64,000 bases of DNA from Terebella lapidaria (Eukaryota > Annelida > Polychaeta > Terebellida > Terebellidae), in assembly GCA_949152475.1 (NCBI GenBank), contig OX424557.1:600001-664000 (forward strand). Reading direction: 5' to 3'. Below are positions 27,001-38,901 of this stretch, piece after piece (the first letter of the stretch is position 1; every line of letters starts with the position of its first letter). Position numbers and translations under genes: made by a program. The notes under the pieces were generated by a model, which was not told the origin of the DNA, ran no database searches, and saw only the letters and a list, made by a program, of their open reading frames with translations.

Positions 27001-30000
27001 TGTCACCTTGTGGTACTGATAGTCTACCTGTGTGTTACACGTACTTGTAGTGTCACTTTGTGGTGTGATAGTCTATCTGTGTGTTACACGTACTTGTAGT
27101 GTCACTTTGTGGTGTGATAGTCTACCTGTGTGTTACACGCACTTGTAGTGTCACTTTGTGGTACTGATAGTCTACCTGTGTGTTACACGTACTTGTAGTG
27201 TCACCTTGTGGTGTGATAGTCTACCTGTGTGTTACACGTACTTGTAGTATCACCTTTTGGTGTGATAGTCTACCTGTCTGTTACACGCACTTGTAGTGTC
27301 ACTTTGTGGTTCTGATAGTCCACCTGTGTGTTACACGCACTTGTAATGTCACTTTGTGGTTCTGATAGTCTACCTGTGTGTTACACGTACTTGTAGTGTC
27401 ACCTTGTGGTGTGATAGTCTACCTGTGTGTTACACGTACTTGTAGTGTCACCTTGTGGTGTGATAGTCTACCTGTGTGTTACACGCACTTGTAGTGCCAC
27501 TTTGTGGTACTGATAGTCTAACTGTGTGTTACACGTACTTGTAGTGTCACCTTGTGGTGTGATAGTCTACCTGTGTGTTACACGTACTTGTAGTGTCACC
27601 TTGTGGTGTGATAGTCTACCTGTGTGTTACACGTACCTGTAGTGTCACCTTGTGGTGTGATAGTCTACCTGTGTGTTACACGTACTTGTAGTGTCACTTT
27701 GTGGAGTGATAGTCTACCTGTGTGTTACACGTACTTGTAGTGTCAGCTTGTGGTACTGATAGTCTACCTGTGTGTTACACGTACTTGTAGTGTCACCTTG
27801 TGGTGTGATAGTCTACCTGTGTGTTACACGCACTTGTAGTGTCACTTTGTGGTACTGATAGTCTACCTGTGTGTTACACGTACTTGTAGTGTCACCTTGT
27901 GGTGTGATAGTCTACCTGTGTGTTACACGTACTTGTAGTGTCACCTTGTGGTACTGATAGTCTACCTGTGTGTTACACGTACTTGTAGTGTCACCTTGTG
28001 GTGTGATAGTCTACCTGTGTGTTACACGCACTTGTAGTGTCACTTTGTGGTACTGATAGCCTACCTGTGTGTTACACGTACTTGTAGTGTCACCTTGTCG
28101 TGCTGATAGTCTACCTGTGTGTTACACGTACTTGTAGTGTCACTTTGTGGAGTGATAGTCTACCTGTGTGTTACACGTACTTGTAGTGTCACCTTGTGGT
28201 GTGATAGTCTACCTGTGTGTTACACGTACTTGTAGTGTCACTTTGTGGTGCTGATAGTCTACCTGTGTGTTACACGTACTTGTAGTGTCACCTTGTGGTA
28301 CTGATAGTCTACCTGTGTGTTACACATACTTGTAGTGTCACCTTGTGGTGTGATAGTCTACCTGCGTGTTACACGTACTTGTAGAGTCACCTTGTGGTGT
28401 GATAGTCTACCTGTGTGTTACACGCACTTGTAGTGTCACTTTGTGGTACTGATAGTCTACCTGTGTGTTACACGTACTTGTAGTGTCACCTTGTGGTGTG
28501 ATAGTCTACCTGTGTGTTACACGCACATGTAGTGTCACTTTGTGGTACTGATAGTCTACCTGTGTGTTACACGTACTTGTAGTGTCACCTTGTGGTGCTG
28601 ATAGTCTACCTGTGTGTTACACGTACTTGTAGTGTCACTTTGTGGAGTGATAGTCTACCTGTGTGTTACACGTACTTGTATTGTCACCTTGTGGTGTGAT
28701 AGTCTACCTGTGTGTTACACGTACTTGTAGTGTCACCTTGTGGTGCTGATAGTCTACCTGTGTGTTACACGTACTTGTAGTGTCACTTTGTGGAGTGATA
28801 GTCTACCTGTGTGTTACACGTACTTGTAGTGTCACCTTGTGGTGTGATAGTCTACCTGTGTGTTACACGTACTTGTAGTGTCACCTTGTGGTGTGATAGT
28901 CTACCTGTGTGTTACACGTACTTGTAGTGTCACCTTGTGGTGCTGATAGTCTACCTGTGTGTTACACGTACTTGTAGTGTCACCTTGTGGTGCTGATAGT
29001 CTACCTGTGTGTTACACGTACTTGTGGTGTCACCTTGTGGTGTGATAGTCTACCTGTGTGTTACACGTACTTGTAGTGTCACCTTGTGGTACTGATAGTC
29101 TACCTGTGTGTTACACGTACTTGTAGTGTCACCTTGTTGTACTGATAGTCTACCTGTGTGTTACACGTACTTGTAGTGTCACCTTGTGGTGTGATAGTCT
29201 ACCTGTGTGTTACACGCACTTGTAGTGTCACTTTGTGGTACTGATAGTCTACCTGTGTGTTACACGTACTTGTAGTGTCACCTTGTGGTGTGATAGTCTA
29301 CCTGTGTGTTAAACGTACTTGTGGTGTCACCTTGTGGTGTGATAGTCTACCTGTGTGTTACACGTACTTGTAGTGTCACCTTGTGGTGTGATAGTCTACC
29401 TGTGTGTTACACGTACTTGTAGTGTCACCTTGTGGTGTGATAGTCTACCTGTGTGTCACACGTACTTGTAGTGTCACCTTGTGGTGTGATAGTCTACCTG
29501 TGTGTTACACGTACTTGTGGTGCCACCTTGTGGTACTGATAGTCTACCTGTGTGTTACACGTACTTGTAGTGTCACCTTGTGGTGCTGATAGTCTACCTG
29601 TTTGTTACACGTACTTGTAGTGTCACCTTGTGGTGTGATAGTCTACCTGTGTGTTACACGTACTTGTAGTGTCACCTGGTGGTGTGATAGTCTACCTGTG
29701 TGTTACACGTACTTGTAGTGTCACCTTGTGGTGTGATAGTCTACCTGTGTGTTACACGTACTTGTAGTGTCACCTTGTGGTGTGATAGTCTACCTGTGTG
29801 TTACACGTACTTGTAGTGTCACCTGGTGGTGTGATAGTCTACCTGTGTGTTACACGTACTTGTAGTGTCAGCTTGTTGTACTGATAGTCTACCTGTGTGT
29901 TACACGTACTTGTAGTGTCACCTTGTTGTACTGATAGTCTACCTGTGTGTTACACGTACTTGTAGTGTCACCTTGTGGTGTGATAGTCTACCTGTGTGTT

Positions 30001-31155
30001 ACACGCACTTGTAGTGTCACTTTGTGGTACTGATAGTCTACCTGTGTGTTACACGTACTTGTAGCGTCACCTTGTGGTGTGATATTCTACCTGTGTGTTA
30101 CACGTACTTGTAGTGTCACCTTGTGGTGCTGATAGTCTACCTGTGTGTTACACGTACTTGTGGTGCCACCTTGTGGTACTGATAGTCTACCTGTGTGTTA
30201 CACGTACTTGTGGTGTCACCTTGTGGCGTGATAGTCTACCTGTGTGTTACACGTACTTGTAGTGTCACCTTGTGGTGCTGATAGTTTACCTGTGTGTTAC
30301 ACGTACTTGTAGTGTCACCTTGTGGTGTGATAGTTTACCTGTGTGTTACACGTACTTGTAGTGTCACCTTGTGGTGTGATAGTCTACCTGTGTGTTACAC
30401 GTACTTGTAGTGTCACCTTGTGGTGTGATAGTCTACCTGTGTGTTACACGTACTTGTAGAGTCACCTTGTGGTACTGATAGTCTACCTGTGTGTTACACG
30501 TACTTGTAGTGTCACCTTGTGGTGTGATAGTCTACCTGTGTGTTACACGTACTTGTAGTGTCACCTTGTGGTGTGATAGTCTACCTGTGTGTTACACGTA
30601 CTTGTAGTGTCACCTTGTGGTGTGATAGTCTACCTGTGTGTTACACGTACTTGTAGTGTCACCTTGTGGTGTGATAGTCTACCTGTGTGTTACACGTACT
30701 TGTAGTGTCACCTTGTGGTGTGATAGTCTACCTGTGTGTTACACGTACTTGTAGTGTCACCTTGTGGTGTGATAGTCTACCTGTGTGTTACACGTACTTG
30801 TAGTGTCACCTTGTGGTGTGATAGTCTACCTGTGTGTTACACGCACTTGTAGTGTCACTTTGTGGTACTGATAGTCTACCTGTGTGTTACACGTACTTGT
30901 AGTATCACCTTTTGGTGTGATAGTCTACCTGTGTGTTACACATACTTGTAGTGTCACCTTGTGGTGTGATAGTTTACCTGTGTGTTACACGTACTTGTAG
31001 TGTCACCTTGTGGTGTGATAGTCTACCTGTGTGTTACACGTACTTGTAGTGTCAGCTTGTGGTGCTGATAGTCTACCTGTGTGTTACACGTATTTGTAGT
31101 ATCACCTTGTGGTGTGATAGTCTACCTGTGTGTTACACGTACTTGTAGTGTCACC
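21028..31155 (+). repeat. large array block, copy 2
   Basis: Second occurrence of the roughly 10.1-kb block starting at position 1. This copy lacks the dense single-base indels seen in copy 1 between 8.34 and 10.15 kb, so its units keep regular 49/50-bp lengths throughout. Confidence 0.85.
24171..24538. other. unique island inside the satellite, copy 2
   Basis: Same sequence and same junctions as 3,144-3,511, exactly 21,027 bp further on, embedded in array units carrying the same variants. I found no difference between the two copies by eye. It marks a block duplication of the array, real or caused by assembly. Confidence 0.9.
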
Positions 31156-31510
31156 TGGTGGTGTGATAGTCTACCTGTGTGTTACACGTACTTGTAGTGT
31201 CACCTTGTGGTGTGATAGTCTACCTGTGTGTTACACGCACTTGTAGTGTCACTTTGTGGTACTGATAGTCTACCTGTGTGTTACACGTACTTGTAGTATC
31301 ACCTTTTGGTGTGATAGTCTACCTGTGTGTTACACATACTTGTAGTGTCACCTTGTGGTGTGATAGTTTACCTGTGTGTTACACGTACTTGTAGTGTCAC
31401 CTTGTGGTGTGATAGTCTACCTGTGTGTTACACGTACTTGTAGTGTCAGCTTGTGGTGCTGATAGTCTACCTGTGTGTTACACGTATTTGTAGTATCACC
31501 TTGTGGTGTG
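30841..31510 (+). repeat. local 393-bp (8-unit) higher-order duplication
   Basis: A run of about eight units with rare variants (CACACATACTTG, GATAGTTTACC, GTCAGCTTGTGG, TATTTGTAGTATC) occurs twice in a row. The CATACT variant sits at 30,941 and again at 31,334, an offset of 393 bp. Confidence 0.75.
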
Positions 31511-34199
31511 ATAGTCTACCTGTGTGTTACACGTACTTGTAGTGTCACCTTGTGGTACTGATAGTCTACCTGTGTGTTACACGTACTTGTAGTGTCACCT
31601 TGTGGTGCTGATAGTCTACCTGTGTGTTACACGCACTTGTAGTGTCACCTTGTGGTGCTGATAGTCTACCTGTGTGTTACACGTACTTGTAGTGTCACCT
31701 TGTGGTGCTGATAGTCTACCTGTGTGTTACACGTACTTGTAGTGTCACCTTGTGGTACTGATAGTCTACCTGTGTGTTGCACGCACTTGTAGTGTCACCT
31801 TGTGGTGCTGATAGTCTACCTGTGTGTTACACGTACTTGTAGTGTCAGCTTGTGGTGCTGATAGTCTACCTGTGTGTTACACGTATTTGTAGTATCACCT
31901 TGTGGTGTGATAGTCTACCTGTGTGTTACACGTACTTGTAGTGTCACCTTGTGGTACTGATAGTCTACCTGTGTGTTACACGTACTTGTAGTGTCACCTT
32001 GTGGTACTGATAGTCTACCTGTGTGTTACACGCACTTGTAGTGTCACCTTGTGGTGCTGATAGTCTACCTGTGTGTTACACGTATTTGTAGTATCACCTT
32101 GTGGTGTGATAGTCTACCTGTGTGTTACACGTACTTGTAGTGTCACCTTGTGGTACTGATAGTCTACCTGTGTGTTACACGTACTTGTAGTGTCACCTTG
32201 TGGTACTGATAGTCAACCTGTGTGTTACACGCACTTGTAGTGTCACCTTGTGGTGCTGATAGTCTACCTGTGTGTTACACGTACTTGTAGTGTCACCTTG
32301 TGGTGTGATAGTCTACCTGTGTGTTACACGTACTTGTAGTGCCACCTTGTGGTGTGATAGTCTACCTGTGTGTTACACGTACTTGTAGTGTCACCTTGTG
32401 GTGTGATAGTCTACCTGTGTGTTACACGTACTTGTAGTGTCACTTTGTAGTGTGATAGTCTACCTGTGTGTTACACGTACTTGTAGTGCCACCTTGTGGT
32501 GTGATAGTCTACCTGTATGTTACACGTACTTGTAGTGTCACCTTGTGGTGTGATAGTCTACCTGTGTGTTACACGTACTTGTAGTGCCACCTTGTGGTGT
32601 GATAGTCTACCTGTGTGTTACACGTACTTGTAGTGTCACCTTGTGGTGTGATAGTCTACCTGTGTGCTACACGTACTTGTAGTGTCACTTTGTGGTGTGA
32701 TAGTCTACCTGTGTGTTACACGTACTTGTAGTGTCACCTTGTGGTGTGATAGTCTACCTGTGTGTTACACGTATTTGTAGTGTCACCTTGTGGTGTGATA
32801 GTCTACCTGTGTGTTACACGTACTTGTAGTGTCACTTTGTGGTGTGATAGTCTACCTGTGTGTTACACGTACTTGTAGTGTCACTTTGTGGTGTGATAGT
32901 CTACCTGTGTGTTACACGTACTTGTAGTGTCACCTTGTGGTGTGATAGTCTACCTGTGTGTTACACGTACTTGTAGTTTCACCTTGTGGTGTGATAGTCT
33001 ACCTGTGTGTTACATGCACTTGTAGTGTCACCTTGTGGTACTGATAGTCTACCTGTGTGTTACACGTACTTGTAGTATCACCTTGTGGTGTGATAGTCTA
33101 CCTGTGTGTTACACGTACTTGTAGTGTCACTTTGTGGAGTGATAGTCTGCCTGTGTGTTACACGTACTTGTAGTGTCACCTTGTGGTACTGATAGTCTAC
33201 CTGTGTGTTACACGTACTTGTAATGTCATTTTGTGGTGCTGATAGTCTACCTGTGTGTTACACGTACTTGTAGTGTCACCTTGTGGTACTGATAGTCTAC
33301 CTGTGTGTTACACGTACTTGTAGTGCCACCTTGTGGTGTGATAGTCTACCTGTGTGTTACACGTACTTGTAGTGTCACCTTGTGGTGTGATAGTCTACCT
33401 GTGTGTTACACGTACTTGTAGTGTCACCTTGTGGTACTGATAGTCTACCTGTGTGTTACACGTACTTGTAGTGTCACCTTGTGGTGTGATAGTCTACCTG
33501 TGTGTTACACGCACTTGTAGTGCCACCTTGTGGTGTGATAGTCTACCTGTGTGTTACACGTACTTGTAGTGTCACCTTGTGGTGTGATAGTCTACCTGTG
33601 TGTTACACGTACTTGTAGTGTCACCTTGTGGCGTGATAGTCTACCTGTGTGTTACACGTACTTGTGGTGTCACCTTGTGGTACTGATAGTCTACCTGTGT
33701 GTCACACGTACTTGTGGTGTCACCTTGTGGTGTGATAGTCTACCTGTGTGTTACACGTACTCGTAGTGTCACCTTGTGGTACTGATAGTCTACCTGTGTG
33801 TCACACGTACTTGTAGTGTCACTTTGTGGTGTGATAGTCTACCTGTGTGTTACACGTACTTGTAGTGTCACCTTGTGGTGTGATAGTCTACCTGTGTGTT
33901 ACACGTACTTGTAGTGTCACCTTGTGGTACTGATAGTCTACCTGTGTGTCACACGTACTTGTGGTGTCACCTTGTGGTGTGATAGTCTACCTGTGTGTTA
34001 CACGTACTTGTAGTGTCACCTTGTGGTGTGATAGTCTACCTGTGTGTTACACGTACTTGTAGTGTCACCTTGTGGTACTGATAGTCTACCTGTGTGTCAC
34101 ACGTACTTGTGGTGTCACCTTGTGGTGTGATAGTCTACCTGTGTGTTACACGTACTTGTAGTGTCACCTTGTGGTGTGATAGTCTACCTGTGTGTTACA

Positions 34200-36540
34200 C
34201 GTACTTGTAGTGTCACCTTGTGGTACTGATAGTCTACCTGTGTGTTACACGTACTTGTAGTGTCACTTTGTGGAATGATAGTCTACCTGTGTGTTACACG
34301 TACTTGTAGTGTCACCTTGTGGTGTGATAGTCTACCTGTGTGTTACACGTACTTGTAGTGTCACCTTGTGGTGCTGATAGTCTACCTGTGCGTTACACGT
34401 ACTTGTAGTGTCACCTTGTGGTGTGATAGTCTACCTGTGTGTTACACGTACTTGTAGTGTCACCTTGTGGTACTGATAGTCTACCTGTGTGTTACACGCA
34501 CTTGTAGTGTCACCTTGTGGTGTGATAGTCTACCTGTGTGTTACACGTACTTGTAGTGTCACCTTGTGGTGCTGATAGTCTACCTGTGTGTTACACGTAC
34601 TTGTAGTGTCACCTTGTGGTGTGATAGTCTACCTGTGTGTTACACGTACTTGTAGTGTCACCTTGTGGTGTGATAGTCTACCTGTGTGTTACACGTACTT
34701 GTAGTGTCACCTTGTGGTGCTGATAGTCTACCTGTGTGTTACACGTACTTGTAGTGTCACCTTGTGGTGTGATAGTCTACCTGTGTGTTACACGTACTTG
34801 TGGTGTCACTTTGTGGTACTGATAGTCTGCCTGTGTGTTACACGTACTTGTAGTGTCACCTTGTGGTGTGATAGTCTACCTGTGTGTTACACGTACTTGT
34901 AGTGTCACCTTGTGGTGTGATAGTCTACCTGTGTGTTACACGTACTTGTAGTGTCACTTTGTGGTGCTGATAGTCTACCTGTGTGTTACACGTACTTGTA
35001 GTGTCACCTTGTGGTGTGATAGTCTACCTGTGTGTTACACGTACTTGTAGTGTCACCTTGTGGTGTGATAGTCTACCTGTGTGTTACACGTACTTGTAGT
35101 GTCACCTTGTGGTGTGATAGTCTACCTGTGTGTTACACGTACTTGTGGTGTCACTTTGTGGTACTGATAGTCTACCTGTGTGTTACACGTACTTGTAGTG
35201 TCACCTTGTGGTGTGATAGTCTACCTGTGTGTTACACGTACTTGTAGTGTCACCTTGTGGTGTGATAGTCTACCTGTGTGTTACACGTACTTGTGGTGTC
35301 ACTTTGTGGTACTGATAGTCTACCTGTGTGTTACACGTACTTGTAGTGTCACCTTGTGGTGTGATAGTCTACCTGTGTGTTACACGTACTTGTAGTGTCA
35401 CCTTGTGGTGTGATAGTCTACCTGTGTGTTACACGTACTTGTAGTGTCACCTTGTGGTGTGATAGTCTACCTGTGTGTTACACGTACTTGTGGTGTCACT
35501 TTGTGGTACTGATAGTCTACCTGTGTGTTACACGTACTTGTAGTGTCACCTTGTGGTGTGATAGTCTACCTGTGTGTTACACGTACTTGTAGTGTCACCT
35601 TGTGGTGTGATAGTCTACCTGTGTGTTACACGTACTTGTAGTGTCACTTTGTGGTGCTGATAGTCTACCTGTGTGTTACACGTACTTGTAGTGTCACCTT
35701 GTGGTGTGATAGTCTACCTGTGTGTTACACGTACTTGTAGTGTCACCTTGTGGTGCTGATAGTCTACCTGTGTGTTACACGTACTTGTAGTGTCACCTTG
35801 TGGTGTGATAGTCTACCTGTGTGTTACACGTACTTGTAGTGTCACCTTGTGGTACTGATAGTCTACCTGTGTGTTACACGTACTTGTAGTGTCACTTTGT
35901 GGAATGATAGTCTACCTGTGTGTTACACGTACTTGTAGTGTCACCTTGTGGTGTGATAGTCTACCTGTGTGTTACACGTACTTGTAGTGTCACCTTGTGG
36001 TGCTGATAGTCTACCTGTGTGTTACACGTACTTGTAGTGTCACCTTGTGGTGTGATAGTCTACCTGTGTGTTACACGTACTTGTAGTGTCACCTTGTGGT
36101 ACTGATAGTCTACCTGTGTGTTACACGCACTTGTAGTGTCACCTTGTGGTGTGATAGTCTACCTGTGTGTTACACGTACTTGTAGTGTCACCTTGTGGTG
36201 CTGATAGTCTACCTGTGTGTTACACGTACTTGTAGTGTCACCTTGTGGTGTGATAGTCTACCTGTGTGTTACACGTACTTGTAGTGTCACCTTGTGGTGT
36301 GATAGTCTACCTGTGTGTTACACGTACTTGTAGTGTCACCTTGTGGTGCTGATAGTCTACCTGTGTGTTACACGTACTTGTAGTGTCACCTTGTGGTGTG
36401 ATAGTCTACCTGTGTGTTACACGTACTTGTGGTGTCACTTTGTGGTACTGATAGTCTGCCTGTGTGTTACACGTACTTGTAGTGTCACCTTGTGGTGTGA
36501 TAGTCTACCTGTGTGTTACACGTACTTGTAGTGTCACTTT
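34200..36540 (+). repeat. higher-order duplication, 1,629-bp offset, with nested short repeats
   Basis: The rare GGAATGATAG junction occurs at 34,272 and 35,901, and the flanking unit order repeats with the same 1,629-bp offset. Inside it, a three- to four-unit motif ending in GGTGTCACTTTGTGGTAC recurs near 35,150, 35,300 and 35,495 (offsets 148 and 197 bp). Confidence 0.75.
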
Positions 36541-36800
36541 GTGGTGCTGATAGTCTACCTGTGTGTTACACGTACTTGTAGTGTCACCTTGTGGTGTGAT
36601 AGTCTACCTGTGTGTTACACGTACTTGTAGTGTCACCTTGTGGTGCTGATAGTCTACCTGTGTGTTACACGTACTTGTAGTGTCACCTTGTGGTGTGATA
36701 GTCTACCTGTGTGTTACACGTACTTGTAGTGTCACCTTGTGGTGCTGATAGTCTACCTGTGTGTTACACGTACTTGTGGTGCCACCTTGTGTTACTGGTA

Positions 36801-37664
36801 GTCGTGTGTGTGTGTATCTACTGAGTCTAGTGCACGCGAAGAGTTATAAATCGATACTTCCCGGTGTTGGTTGTGCACATATCAGAATGTTGTCCACTTA
36901 GTCAAACAGATGAAATATTTATGAGATTACATGATCTGTGCCTATTTTTCACGATATTCTGTGACTGGTCAGACATATAAAGCACCTCTTGGTACCTAAT
37001 TCACTCGGACTCATATATTGGACAAATAACTAACTCGGACAACCAAATATAATTTTTAAACGTTTAATAAGTAGACAATATGTACAATAAATGACAGCTG
37101 TGTAATATTAAAATAGCGCTTCGAGCAACACTGCTCCCGTTACAATAATCTCAATCTTGAACTGCTGTACTAGACGCTCCCGCGTTGCTTGGAGGTTAGC
37201 GGCGACCCGACTTGAATTCTTGAGTTTTCCCACGTAGTTCTTCCCCGTATGACTGTTGTCGGCTCTCTAGTTCAGCCCTGTTCTAGGCGTCTGTCACAAC
37301 GTCTGTTACATCATATCAGGTTCCCGACCCTGAAGCTAAATAAATCAAACAAATAGCACAACATGTCCTAACCCACCTAACTATCTTACCCTATCCCCGA
37401 CCTATCGATAAAATCCAACATATATACATGAACTCACGGTGAAAGTGTCAAGTCCTCCACACAATTCACATAATACTGGTAAAATCACATAGCACTACAT
37501 CGCACTATCACTACTGCCTCTGTCTGGTGCAGTCGCTGAGCTCCCGGTTGCATTGTAACAAACACAAATTAGCCTCGAGTTTATATATCCTAGTGAGCGT
37601 CTGTGGTCACCAGGCGTGAACAAGCACAACAGGATTAACCAAATGAATGCAATAACATATATAC
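36801..37664. other. unassigned flank between satellite and Gypsy element 1
   Basis: Non-repetitive, AT-rich to mixed sequence with no convincing ORF and no recognised element. It ends in ATAC (37,661-37,664), the left target-site copy of element 1. The segment 37,260-37,600 has a texture reminiscent of old LTR sequence, but no boundaries can be shown. Confidence 0.6.
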
Positions 37665-38407
37665 TGTAAAGTTATTGACTACCGTCCGCTCTTCGGGATC
37701 CTCGAGGATAGTCCTCTCTCATCCGAGTCCTTGCGGACGCGCATCCGCTATTCCGGATCCTTGCGGCAGGGCCGCTCACCGGAGGTCGCTGCGGACACGT
37801 TAACTACTTCAGCATTAACGGTAACCAGGTAACAGCCCACCCGACACTCCCAGGCCTACGGACACCGTTCAGAAACTAGTTCATCCCTACGGTGTTAACT
37901 GGCGGGGCCTGGCGAGCCGCGGTCTGCCTCGGGGACGGAAGCCCGTACAGTCCGACATGCTGGCCAGAGCCTCTGTCACACGTCCCGGGAAGGGAGAGAA
38001 CTGGCGATCCACAGGGCGTACGCCCCCGCCCCCCGAGTCAGCAACTTGTCTCTCCCAGCCCGGGCCTCCCCATGGAAATCGTCCCCAGGGCTCTAAGAGC
38101 CCACTACTCCTGACCAGGGAACGCAAAGCTCATGGCGAGCCTTGCGTGCGTCCTGTTCACTCTCTCTCGGACAATCTCCTCGATCGAGTCGCTTCCAGTG
38201 TATATATAATACACCAGAAACTGTAGGGCGCACGCGAGGTTTAATCGATCCATTGTTATAGTTTACTGGAGCGTAAATTACAATGCGTCGCCGTGGCAAC
38301 GCACGCTCGAACGGAGCGTGTCAAAACAAGGCCAAGTACGAGAAGGCCACATAAATGGCATTTATGTTTACAATCACCTGCCGCGTGCTTAGGGCAAAAT
38401 CGCCACA
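37665..38407 (-). repeat. element 1, 3' LTR
   Basis: 743 bp. In the sense direction it starts TGTGGCGATTTTGCCC and ends AACTTTACA, with TG...CA ends. A TATA-like run (TATTATATATAC in sense) lies near 38,200-38,215, about 200 bp into the LTR. It is 8 bp longer than the partner: 7 bp come from a C-rich run near 38,026 and 1 bp from 37,911. Confidence 0.95.
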
Positions 38408-38420
38408 TTACCCCCTTCTT
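38408..38420 (-). promoter_or_regulatory. element 1 polypurine tract
   Basis: Sense AAGAAGGGGGTAA directly precedes the 3' LTR start TGTGG. It is conserved in element 2 at 58,112-58,124, as expected for the plus-strand DNA primer. Confidence 0.8.
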
Positions 38421-38901
38421 ACAATGTTGGTCCCCAACATGTTCCGCCCGCGCCCAAAACTGCCAAAACCCGACGAAGGCTTCGCATGGCGGGGTCCGGA
38501 AGAAGGCAAGATGGCAACAACCGGAAGTCACGGCGCAAACACTAGGACTTTAAGAGTCCCTTTTGGAAGAATGGGGAACTACCCCCGGACTTACGGAGTA
38601 AACTATAACGCGCTTTGCAATTTTGAATAAACCCTCATAAACAAGCTAAAATTTTGACCGAGGTGGTCCAAAACCATGTGATGACCTTGGAAGGTCATCC
38701 GTTATAAAAGGACGGTGTGTCGAGTCTTTGGAATATCTTTAAGGTTAAACTTTAAATTTAGAAATTTTGTAAAACGACACACTGGGTGATCAAAAGTGAT
38801 AGTACCTCTAAAAAGTGTTGCCGACCGCCCTGCCGGCCGGCTCCTCAGATCCGCAGAACGGGTCTGAGGCAGGGCGGAGCCGCGGGAGCGACTCCGGCAC
38901 G
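38421..38901 (-). other. element 1 structured 3' module (shared with element 2)
   Basis: About 480 bp that aligns with 58,125-58,603 and carries several inverted repeats. GATGACCTT-GG-AAGGTCATC lies near 38,680-38,700. GTGTGTCG at about 38,715 pairs with CGACACAC at about 38,775. An 11-bp stem at 38,843-38,853 / 38,859-38,869 has a 5-base loop. Similarity between the elements ends exactly after ACTCCGGCACG. No ORF is supported on the sense strand. Confidence 0.75.

Larger units (their letters stand above)
1..36800. repeat. 49/50-bp tandem satellite array (~730 copies)
   Basis: Head-to-tail repeat whose unit contains, in order, GATAGTCTACCTGTGTG, TTACACGTACTTGTAG and TGTCACCTTGTGG, then a junction. 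Three junction forms recur: GGTG-TGATAG gives 49 bp, while GGTGC-TGATAG and GGTAC-TGATAG give 50 bp. Common point variants are CGCACTTG for CGTACTTG, CACTTT for CACCTT, TATTTGTGG for TACTTGTAG, and GGAGTGATAG. The plus strand is about 65% T+G. Each unit has roughly one CpG (ACACGTAC), kept in most copies. Short reading frames across the array are translations of the repeat; because 49 and 50 are not multiples of three, each frame soon meets a stop, so no protein is supported. The left end lies beyond the window; the right end degenerates at 36,780-36,830. The array is interrupted at 3,144-3,511 and 24,171-24,538. Confidence 0.97.

Noticed and set aside
9022-36531. Repeated short plus-strand ORFs (61-71 codons) in the satellite, some identical to each other
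   Set aside because: They are translations of the 49/50-bp repeat, appear wherever units happen to keep frame, and have no initiation or domain evidence.
1-36800. CRISPR-like regular repeats
   Set aside because: Units are contiguous with no variable spacers, have graded variants, and lie in an animal genome.
37260-37664. Possible old LTR or transposon end left of element 1
   Set aside because: The texture is suggestive, but no paired copy, terminal repeat or boundary could be found.
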